From DATJLY01 sp035604615 (GTDB lineage Bacteria > Pseudomonadota > Alphaproteobacteria > ATCC43930 > CGMCC-115725), in NCBI GenBank assembly GCA_035604615.1, contig DATNID010000016.1, positions 62,001 through 126,000 on the forward strand: DNA of 64,000 nucleotides, given 5' to 3'. A program made the position numbers and the translations under genes. Of this stretch, positions 26,983 through 36,174 are shown one piece after another (within the stretch, counting starts at the first letter, position 1; every line of letters begins with the position of its first letter). The notes below the pieces were generated by a model. It saw nothing but the letters and a program-made list of their open reading frames with translations. It had not been told where the DNA came from and ran no database searches.

Positions 26983-27378
26983 GTGAGAGCAGGCCGCGCA
27001 GGCACCAAACGGGCGCGTGAAATGCGCCTTAGTCTAACGGATGCCGAAAAGCACCTGTGGAACGGTCTGCGCGCGCGGCAGCTTGGCTGGGACTTTCGTC
27101 GCCAGCACCCGATTCCGCCTTGCTTCGCCGATTTCGCGTGCATTGCCGCCAGGCTCGTCATCGAGGTCGATGGCGGACAGCATAACGCGGACAGTGCGGA
27201 CGAAGCGCGCGACGCGTTCCTGCGGCGATCGGGCTGGACGGTGCTGCGCTTCTGGAATCATGACGTGATCGGCAATCGAGAGGGTGTGTTGCAGACGATC
27301 GTGGCGGCCTTGCCCCCACCCCAGCCCTCCCCCATCGCACGGGGGAGGGAGAAAACGACCCATGCCGAAACACGCTAA
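26983..27378 (+). CDS. DUF559 (Vsr-like/PD-(D/E)XK) endonuclease-domain protein
   Basis: A 131-aa protein of the DUF559 family, related to very-short-patch repair endonucleases. Recognisable parts: a basic N-terminus, TDAEKHLWNGLRARQLGWDFRR (about 19-40), then the nuclease core with ADFACIAARLVIEVDGGQH (E61, D63, H67) and the closing LRFWNHDVIGNREGVLQTI. The start is GTG 26983; ATG 27022 is an alternative that loses 13 basic residues. The last 20 residues are encoded by the right inverted repeat and overlap rbfA by 17 nt. It is not part of the normal infB-rbfA order. Its in vivo role is unknown. Confidence 0.85.
   Translation: MRAGRAGTKRAREMRLSLTDAEKHLWNGLRARQLGWDFRRQHPIPPCFADFACIAARLVIEVDGGQHNADSADEARDAFLRRSGWTVLRFWNHDVIGNREGVLQTIVAALPPPQPSPIARGREKTTHAETR
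27312..27349. repeat. Right inverted repeat of the DUF559 cassette
   Basis: The inverted copy of 26929-26965: CCCCCACCCCAGCC, then CTCCCCC-ATCGCA-CGGGGGAG, with the same architecture of a hairpin plus a G/C-skewed tail. It encodes the C-terminus of the DUF559 protein. Its last bases, GGGAGGGAG, lie just before the rbfA ATG and form its ribosome-binding region. Confidence 0.85.
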
Positions 27379-27775
27379 CCGCGAGACGGGACCGCGGCCG
27401 CTGCGCGTCGGCGAGGAGCTGCGGCACGCGCTGGCGCGGATTTTCGAGCGCGGCGAGCTGCGCGATCCGGACCTTGCCGGCACCACCGTGACCGTGACCG
27501 AAGTGCGCGTCTCGCCCGACTTGAAGAGCGCGACCGCCTTCGTCATGCCGCTGGGCGGCGCGCGCGAGGCCGAAGTGATGGGGGCGTTGCGGCGCTCGGC
27601 GCCATATCTGCGCCGCGCACTTGCCCAGGCAGTGAAGCTGCGCCATGCGCCCGACCTCGTCTTCGCCCTCGACACCTCGTTCGACCACGCGACACGCATC
27701 GATGCGCTGCTGCGCCGCCCCGAGGTCGAGCGCGATCTTGGCGGCGGCGAGAACGAGGGTGGGAATGGCGCGTAA
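27362..27775 (+). CDS. rbfA: Ribosome-binding factor A
   Basis: RbfA (137 aa) is a KH-fold protein needed for late 30S maturation and 16S rRNA 5' processing. The conserved parts are RVGEELRHALARIF (about 14-27), TVTEVRVSPDLKSATAFVMPLGG, and the C-terminal LRHAPDLVFALDTSFDHATRID. ATG 27362 matches the family N-terminus. The preceding GGGAG comes from the inverted repeat of the DUF559 cassette. It overlaps truB by 11 nt. Confidence 0.93.
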   Translation: MPKHANRETGPRPLRVGEELRHALARIFERGELRDPDLAGTTVTVTEVRVSPDLKSATAFVMPLGGAREAEVMGALRRSAPYLRRALAQAVKLRHAPDLVFALDTSFDHATRIDALLRRPEVERDLGGGENEGGNGA

Positions 27776-28691
27776 AAGGCGGGGCGAGCCGATCCATGGC
27801 TGGATCGTGCTCGACAAGCCGCGCGGCATGACCTCGGCGCAGGCCGTGGCGGCGGTGCGGCGCATCACCGGCGCGGCCAAGGCCGGGCACGGCGGCACGC
27901 TCGATCCCCTCGCCACCGGCGTCCTGCCCATCGCGCTCGGCGAGGCGACCAAGACCGTCGCCTGGGCGATCGAGGGGCGCAAGCTCTATCATTTTACCCT
28001 CCGTTGGGGTGAGGCGCGCGACACCGACGACGCCGACGGCGCCATCGTCGCGACCAGCGCCGTTCGCCCCTCCCGGGCGGCGATCGCGGCGGCGCTGCCC
28101 GCTTTCATCGGCACGGTGATGCAGCGCCCGCCCGACTATTCGGCGCTCAAGGTCGACGGCGCCCGCGCTTACGACCTTGCCCGCGGCGGCGTCGCGGTGG
28201 CGCTCGAGCCGAGGCCGGTGGAGGTCGAGGATTTCCGGCTCCTGGCCATGCCGGACCCCGACCGTGCCGAATTCGCCGCGCTGGTGGGGCGGGGCACCTA
28301 TGTGCGCGCACTTGCCCGCGATCTCGGGGTCAGGCTCGGCACCTGCGCCCACGTGGTCGGGCTGTGCCGGCACGCGGTCGGGCGGTTCCGGCTGGAGCGG
28401 GCGATTTCCCTGGAAAACCTGGCGGCCCTGGGGCACAATGCAGCGGCATCGGAGCACCTGCTTCCGGTCGAGACGGCGCTGGACGACATCCCGGCGTTCG
28501 CCCTGACGGAGGCCGAAGCCCACGCCCTGCGTTGCGGTCAGACCGTAACGCCGGTGCGCCCGGGCGACCGGGCACGCATCGATCAAATCGGCGACGGCGC
28601 GACGCTCTGTGCCATGAGCAGCGGCAAGCTCGTGGCACTGGTCGAGATAGCGTCGGGCGGGCTTCGACCGGTGCGCGTTATGAACCTTTGA
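27765..28691 (+). CDS. truB: tRNA pseudouridine(55) synthase TruB
   Basis: TruB (308 aa) makes pseudouridine 55 in the tRNA T-loop. It shows GWIVLDKPRGMTS at the N-terminus, the catalytic aspartate D47 in GHGGTLDPLATGVLPI, the KLYHFTLRWG strand and YVRALARDLG. A C-terminal PUA-like domain is at about 250-308. The start overlaps rbfA; the stop is 17 nt before rpsO. Confidence 0.95.
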   Translation: MARKRRGEPIHGWIVLDKPRGMTSAQAVAAVRRITGAAKAGHGGTLDPLATGVLPIALGEATKTVAWAIEGRKLYHFTLRWGEARDTDDADGAIVATSAVRPSRAAIAAALPAFIGTVMQRPPDYSALKVDGARAYDLARGGVAVALEPRPVEVEDFRLLAMPDPDRAEFAALVGRGTYVRALARDLGVRLGTCAHVVGLCRHAVGRFRLERAISLENLAALGHNAAASEHLLPVETALDDIPAFALTEAEAHALRCGQTVTPVRPGDRARIDQIGDGATLCAMSSGKLVALVEIASGGLRPVRVMNL

Positions 28692-28708
28692 GACCGAGGA
28701 GCAGCCTG

Positions 28709-28978
28709 ATGTCGATAACCGCCGCGCGCAAGCAAGAGGTCATTGCGGATTATGCCCGCGTCTCGGGCGACACAGGGTCGCCCGAAGTGCAGGTCGCGAT
28801 CCTGTCCGAGCGCATCCGCAACCTGACGGAGCATCTTGCGACCCACAAGAAAGACTTCCACTCGCGGCGCGGCCTGCTCGTCATGGTCGGACAGCGCCGC
28901 AGCCTGCTCGATTACCTGAAGCGCACCCAGCAGCCCCGTTACGAGGAGCTGATCGGGCGCCTGGGGCTGCGACGCTGA
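28709..28978 (+). CDS. rpsO: 30S ribosomal protein S15
   Basis: S15, 89 aa, is a primary binder of the 16S rRNA central domain. The sequence is typical, with DTGSPEVQVAILSERI, LTEHLATHKKDFHSRRGLL and the C-terminal RYEELIGRLGLRR. GAGGAG precedes the ATG. The truB-rpsO-pnp order is classical. Confidence 0.97.
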   Translation: MSITAARKQEVIADYARVSGDTGSPEVQVAILSERIRNLTEHLATHKKDFHSRRGLLVMVGQRRSLLDYLKRTQQPRYEELIGRLGLRR

Positions 28979-29000
28979 CCGCCGCGCCCTTTTCCCGCAC

Positions 29001-29023
29001 GCGGCCGGACCCGCTCCGGCCGC
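29001..29023 (+). terminator. Hairpin in the rpsO-pnp spacer
   Basis: GCGGCCGGA (29001-29009), loop CCCGC, TCCGGCCGC (29015-29023): a perfect 9-bp GC-rich stem without a following T-run. Its place matches the known site of processing and autoregulatory hairpins upstream of pnp in other proteobacteria, so an RNase target or a partial terminator are both possible. Confidence 0.5.
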
Positions 29024-29117
29024 AGCCCAACCGAATTCGCGCCGGCGTCGTCGCGGCCCAGCCGGGCCGCGCGCCGCGCGCGTTGCCTTTCCCAGAGAGA
29101 GAAGAGAGAAGAGAGAG

Positions 29118-31274
<2,157 letters not shown>

Positions 31275-31284
31275 GCGGAGCACC

Positions 31285-32061
31285 GTGGTCAGTCCGTCAT
31301 CGCCGCCGCGCATCATCGGTCATCGCGGCGCCGCCGCGCATGCGCCGGAGAACACGCTCGCCGGATTCCGCAAGGCGCGCGCGCTGGGCGCGCACTGGGT
31401 GGAGTTCGACGTGCAGGCGACGCGCGATGATCGCGCCGTCCTGCTGCACGATGCGCGGCTCGAGCGCACCACCGACGGCTATGGCATCGCCGCCGACCGA
31501 AGCGCCGGCGAGATCGAGCGCCTCGATGCCGGCCGCTGGTTCGGGCCTTCGTTCCGTGGCGAGAAGGTGCCTTCGCTCGAAGCCGCGCTGGCGCTCCTCG
31601 ACGAGCTTGGGTTGGGCGCGGTGATCGAGGTCAAGGCCGCCCCTGGCGACGGACCCCGCACCATGCGCGCCACGCTCGCCGCGCTCGACCGCTGCGGGGC
31701 GCCCGAAACATTCGTCCTTTCGAGCTTCGACGAGGCGGCCCTCGCGTTCGCCGCCGCCGCGGCGCCCGCCATTCCGCGCGCGCTCATCGTCAAGTCGATC
31801 CCGGCGGACTGGCGCGCGCGGCTGGCGCGGCTCGGGGCCGGCGCGCTTCATGCCGGCGAGCGCGGGATCGATGCCGTGACGGTCCGCGAGGTGGCATCAT
31901 CCTGCCCGCTGCGAGTCTTCACCGTCAACGCGCCCGAGCGGGCGCGGGCGCTGTTCGCCTGGGGCGCGGCGGCGGTCTTCACGGATCGCCCGGATGTGAT
32001 AATCTCGGCCCTCGGCCACAACTCCGAACCGTTGGCGCCGGTTCGGCTCGTGGGGGAGTAA
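31285..32061 (+). CDS. ugpQ: Glycerophosphodiester phosphodiesterase
   Basis: A GDPD-family TIM-barrel enzyme of 258 aa that splits glycerophosphodiesters into glycerol-3-phosphate and an alcohol. The active site is IIGHRGAAAHAPENT (H12, R13 and the E/N pair), then EFDVQATRDD and LLHDARLERTTDG. The ending VFTDRPDVI is also typical. No signal peptide is present, so it is the cytoplasmic UgpQ type. The start is GTG 31285, 10 nt after the pnp stop. Confidence 0.88.
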   Translation: MVSPSSPPRIIGHRGAAAHAPENTLAGFRKARALGAHWVEFDVQATRDDRAVLLHDARLERTTDGYGIAADRSAGEIERLDAGRWFGPSFRGEKVPSLEAALALLDELGLGAVIEVKAAPGDGPRTMRATLAALDRCGAPETFVLSSFDEAALAFAAAAAPAIPRALIVKSIPADWRARLARLGAGALHAGERGIDAVTVREVASSCPLRVFTVNAPERARALFAWGAAAVFTDRPDVIISALGHNSEPLAPVRLVGE

Positions 32062-32067
32062 CAAGGC

Positions 32068-33465
<1,398 letters not shown>

Positions 33466-33493
33466 GGGGCCGGACGAGAGCTTCATCCGTTCC

Positions 33494-33509
33494 GTCGAAG
33501 GACGCACGG
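33494..33509. repeat. Fragment of the 59.5-kb repeat
   Basis: GTCGAAGGACGCACGG here is identical to the outer end of the palindromic repeat at 59476-59587. Only one arm end is present, so it is either a decayed copy or a chance match. Confidence 0.4.
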
Positions 33510-33565
33510 CATCGATACGGCCCAGACCGTTTGCGCGGCGCAGCGATCGGCCGCAAGATGGGGCG

Positions 33566-34747
33566 ATGCAGCCCACCGCACGCGAGTTCTATGCCCGCGC
33601 GGAAGCGCTCCTGCCCGCGATCCGCGCCGAAGCCGAGGCGAACGAGCGCAATCGCGTCGTGGCGGCGCATCTCATCCAATCGATCCGTCAGGCCGAGCTT
33701 TTCCGCATCATGGTGCCGCGGCGCTTCGGCGGCTACGAGCAGGACGGCGAGCTCGCCGTGCGCATCGCCATCGCGTTTGCCGGAAGCTGTGCCTCGACGG
33801 GCTGGTGCGCCATCGCCGGGATGGTGCATCCGGGTCTGCTCGCGGGCTTCCCCATCGAGGCTCAGCAGGAGATCTGGGCGCCGGGGCCCGACGTCTTCAT
33901 CTGCGGCTCCTACGCGCCGGTGGGACGCGCGGTGCCGGAGCAAGGCGGCTACCGCCTGTCCGGGACCTTCGCCTTTGCCAGCGGCTGCGATCATGCGCAA
34001 GGGACGGTGGTCGGGGGCCTGATCGCCGAGCCCGGCAAGCCGCCGGCGGCGCCGCATTTCTTTTTCCTGCCGGCGGCGGATTACCGGATCGACGACAATT
34101 GGTTCACCTCCGGCCTGTCCGGCACCGGCAGCAAGAACCTGGTGGTCGAGAACACGTTCGTGCCGCGCCACCGCATGCTGTCCTTTGCCGCGGCGACGAG
34201 CGGCGACACGCCGGGAAGCGCGGTTCACGACAATCCGCTCTACCGCATTCCGCTGCTCGCGTATTTCCCGCCAGTGCTCGCGGCGACGGCGGTGGGGGCG
34301 GCCAAGGGCGCACTCGCCGATTACATCGCGACGATCCGCGTGCGCGAGACGCGCGGGGCGGTCGCGGGCGGCAATGCGCGGATGGCCGATTTCGCGACGA
34401 TTCAGCTTCGCGTCGCCGACGCCGCGGCCGCTGTCGATGCCGCCGAAACCATTCTCCTGCGCGACATCCGCATGGTCACGGACAAGGCGCGCGCGGGCCA
34501 GCCGATCACCATCGCGGACCGCATCGCCTGCCGCCGCGGCCAGGCCTATGCGACCAAGCTGGCGATCGGCGCGGTCGAAGCGCTCAACGCCTCGACCGGC
34601 GGCAACGGCCTCTTCCTGAACAATTCGGTGCAGCGAGCGTGGCGCGATGCGAACGCCGTCGGACGCCACATCAGCCTCAACTGGGACACGGTCGGCACCA
34701 TGTTCGGCCAGCACGCCCTGGGCTTGGAGCCGCGCGGCCAGTATTGA
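33566..34747 (+). CDS. Acyl-CoA dehydrogenase-like flavin-dependent monooxygenase
   Basis: A 393-aa protein of the acyl-CoA dehydrogenase fold, closest in pattern to group D flavin monooxygenases (HpaB/HsaA-like) or DszC-type enzymes. It has an N-terminal helical domain with FRIMVPRRFGGYE, a middle beta domain with GGYRLSGTFAFASGCDHA and GLSGTGSKNLVVENTFVP, and a C-terminal helical bundle ending WDTVGTMFGQHALGLEP. The catalytic Glu of true acyl-CoA dehydrogenases is not evident. These enzymes hydroxylate phenols or heteroatoms using reduced flavin from a partner reductase; none is adjacent. ATG 33566 was chosen because family similarity begins there. Confidence 0.78.
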   Translation: MQPTAREFYARAEALLPAIRAEAEANERNRVVAAHLIQSIRQAELFRIMVPRRFGGYEQDGELAVRIAIAFAGSCASTGWCAIAGMVHPGLLAGFPIEAQQEIWAPGPDVFICGSYAPVGRAVPEQGGYRLSGTFAFASGCDHAQGTVVGGLIAEPGKPPAAPHFFFLPAADYRIDDNWFTSGLSGTGSKNLVVENTFVPRHRMLSFAAATSGDTPGSAVHDNPLYRIPLLAYFPPVLAATAVGAAKGALADYIATIRVRETRGAVAGGNARMADFATIQLRVADAAAAVDAAETILLRDIRMVTDKARAGQPITIADRIACRRGQAYATKLAIGAVEALNASTGGNGLFLNNSVQRAWRDANAVGRHISLNWDTVGTMFGQHALGLEPRGQY

Positions 34748-34848
34748 TCGCGCGGCGCTGCTCGCAAGGACGCTCAAGTTCGCCCTCGGACCAGCGACCT
34801 GCTACTATTTCGACTTGAGGCACGACCGCGCCGCCACAGGAGCATGCG

Positions 34849-35067
34849 ATGCGCTACACCGTCGTTTTGGAGCAGGAGCAGGATGGCGGCTTCGTCGCCA
34901 GCGTGCCGGTTCTGCCTGGATGCGTCAGCCAAGGCGACAGCCGCGCCGACGCGCTCGCCAACATCCGCGAGGCGATTGAGCTTTATACCGCCGATTGCCG
35001 CGCCGCCGGCGATCCCGTTCCGAGCGAGGCGGGCAGGGAATTCGTCGACGTCGATTCGGCGGCGTAA
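34849..35067 (+). CDS. hicB: HicB-family antitoxin
   Basis: A 72-aa HicB protein with the family N-terminus RYTVVLEQEQDGGFVASVPVLPGC and the SRADALANIREAIELY helix. It lacks a C-terminal ribbon-helix-helix or HTH domain, so it is the minimal form that caps HicA but may not bind DNA well. It precedes hicA, the reverse of the more usual hicA-hicB order. The hicA partner 15 nt downstream carries a frameshift. Confidence 0.9.
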   Translation: MRYTVVLEQEQDGGFVASVPVLPGCVSQGDSRADALANIREAIELYTADCRAAGDPVPSEAGREFVDVDSAA

Positions 35068-35082
35068 GCCCGAGAGTGCCGC

Positions 35083-35308
35083 GTGGGGAAACTCCCCACC
35101 AACCTTTCTGGCCGGGAGGTCCGTGCCGCTCTCGAGCATGCGGGGTTTCTCTTTCGCCGGCAGGCCGGCAGCCACATGGTTCTGCGCCGCGAGACGCCCT
35201 ACGCGCGCGATCGTGCCGGATCACAAGGTGATCCGCCAGGGTACGCTGCGCCGGATCATCGCCGATGCCGGCATGACGGTCGACGAATTCATCCTCCTCT
35301 TGCGATGA
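35083..35308 (+). pseudogene. hicA: HicA mRNA interferase toxin, frameshifted
   Basis: The first frame (from GTG 35083) gives LSGREVRAALEHAGFLFRR and GSHMVLRRETPYA, the HicA double-stranded-RNA-binding-like fold with the catalytic His of GSH. It then runs out of family sequence. The rest, IVPDHKVIRQGTLRRIIAD and TVDEFILLLR, is in the +1 frame and ends at 35308. The shift falls at a CG repeat, (CG)4 at 35202-35209; restoring one CG unit would give a continuous protein of about 75 aa. The start codon lies in a 7-bp hairpin (GTGGGGA-AAC-TCCCCAC, 35083-35099). The toxin is probably inactive, unless frameshifting, phase variation or a sequencing error is involved. Confidence 0.82.
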
Positions 35309-35391
35309 CGGACCAAAGCGCAACCACCCTTTCCCCGGCCCCATCCACGCGCTAGAATCGTTTTCGTCCCGCAGGTCTCCAAATCAGGTCC

Positions 35392-35826
35392 ATGACCCCG
35401 TCACGCCCGTTCACCAACGCCCTGGAAATGCTGCGCGCGGCGCATTTGCGGCCGACGCGGCAGCGCTTGGCGCTGGCTAAGCTGCTGTTCGAGCATGGCG
35501 ATCGGCATGTCACTGCCGAGCAGCTCCACGGCGAGGCGGTGGCGGCGTCGGTGCCGGTGTCGCTCGCCACGGTCTACAACACGCTGCACCAGTTCATCGA
35601 GGCGGGCCTGCTGCGCGAGGTGGTGGTGAATTCGGGCCGCTCCTACTTCGACACCAATGTCAGCGACCACCACCATTTCTTCTTCGAGGATAGCGGCCGG
35701 CTCCTCGACATCCCTGGCGAGCATGTCGCTGTCTCCGGCCTGCCGAAGCCGCCCGCGGGCGCCGCCATCCGCCGCGTCGACGTGATCATCCGCCTCGACC
35801 GGGACCCGGTTTCGGCCACAGATTAG
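35392..35826 (+). CDS. irr: Iron response regulator Irr (Fur family)
   Basis: A 144-aa Fur-family protein of the Irr type, which senses haem/iron status and controls haem synthesis, iron storage and peroxide defence genes. It shows LRPTRQRLALAKLLFEHGDRHVTAEQL, the recognition helix SLATVYNTLHQF and the HHH motif H93-H95 in SDHHHFFFED that binds haem in Irr proteins. It contains no cysteine, so the N-terminal haem regulatory motif of Bradyrhizobium Irr is absent; it is more like the Agrobacterium/Rhizobium type. Its stop codon lies inside an ICE-like palindrome. Confidence 0.9.
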   Translation: MTPSRPFTNALEMLRAAHLRPTRQRLALAKLLFEHGDRHVTAEQLHGEAVAASVPVSLATVYNTLHQFIEAGLLREVVVNSGRSYFDTNVSDHHHFFFEDSGRLLDIPGEHVAVSGLPKPPAGAAIRRVDVIIRLDRDPVSATD

Positions 35827-35843
35827 AAATTTTCTAAACTGTG
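35817..35843 (+). promoter_or_regulatory. ICE-like Irr operator overlapping the irr stop codon
   Basis: CACAGATTAGAA-ATT-TTCTAAACTGTG is an interrupted palindrome with 12-nt arms and one mismatch. The core TTAGAA-N3-TTCTAAA (35823-35838) matches the iron control element bound by Irr in rhizobia at all but the first base. It abuts the -35 box of the next promoter, a position suited to repression or activation. Confidence 0.75.
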
Positions 35844-35872
35844 TTGACTCCCGCCCCCGGCGAGCCCATAAT
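35844..35872 (+). promoter_or_regulatory. Sigma-70 promoter for the rubrerythrin-like gene and katG
   Basis: TTGACT (35844-35849), a 17-nt spacer, and CATAAT (35867-35872), each one base off consensus. Transcription would begin about 35880, some 35 nt before the small rubrerythrin-like gene. Confidence 0.75.
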
Positions 35873-35913
35873 TTTTGGCGGCACCGTTTTTTGCGACCAA
35901 GCTGAGGAGGGAC

Positions 35914-36117
35914 ATGCCTTCTCTCAACGGAACCGAGACCGAGCAGAATCTGAAAGACGCGTTCGCCCGCAAGAGCCAGGCGAACCGCTGCTATCTCAAT
36001 TTCGCCCAGAAGGCCGATATCGAGGGCTTCGACGAGATCGCCGGCTGGTTCGAGACGCTCGCCAAGGCCGGAACGCCGCATGCGGGCCGCTTCCAAAAGG
36101 CGCTCGACGCGCTTTGA
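35914..36117 (+). CDS. Short rubrerythrin-like protein (67 aa)
   Basis: A 67-residue protein resembling only the first helix pair of rubrerythrin: TETEQNLKDAFARKSQA, RCYLNFAQKADIEGF. Full rubrerythrins are 140-190 aa. The Glu normally found in the AFAGESQA motif is replaced by K20, so a standard di-iron site cannot form. GAGGAGG precedes the ATG. It sits behind a good promoter and an ICE-like site and is followed by katG, so a role in iron or peroxide stress is likely by context, not by chemistry that can be seen. Confidence 0.75.
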   Translation: MPSLNGTETEQNLKDAFARKSQANRCYLNFAQKADIEGFDEIAGWFETLAKAGTPHAGRFQKALDAL

Positions 36118-36121
36118 CCTA

Positions 36122-36142
36122 AATTGTTCGATACGAACAATT
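36122..36142 (+). promoter_or_regulatory. Perfect palindrome in the katG leader
   Basis: AATTGTTCG-ATA-CGAACAATT: 9-bp perfect arms with a 3-nt spacer, 32 nt before the katG ATG and 4 nt after the preceding stop. It may be a protein operator or an mRNA hairpin. It does not match the ICE motif. Confidence 0.6.
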
Positions 36143-36174
36143 CGAAGAAAACTGGAACACGATCGGAGGGAAAC

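Noticed and set aside
24120..27161. A long open frame on the minus strand opposite infB (over 1000 codons)
   Set aside because: It is antisense to the clearly functional infB and DUF559 genes, is made of His/Arg/Asp/Leu-rich low-information sequence and has no domain. Such frames are expected at very high GC.
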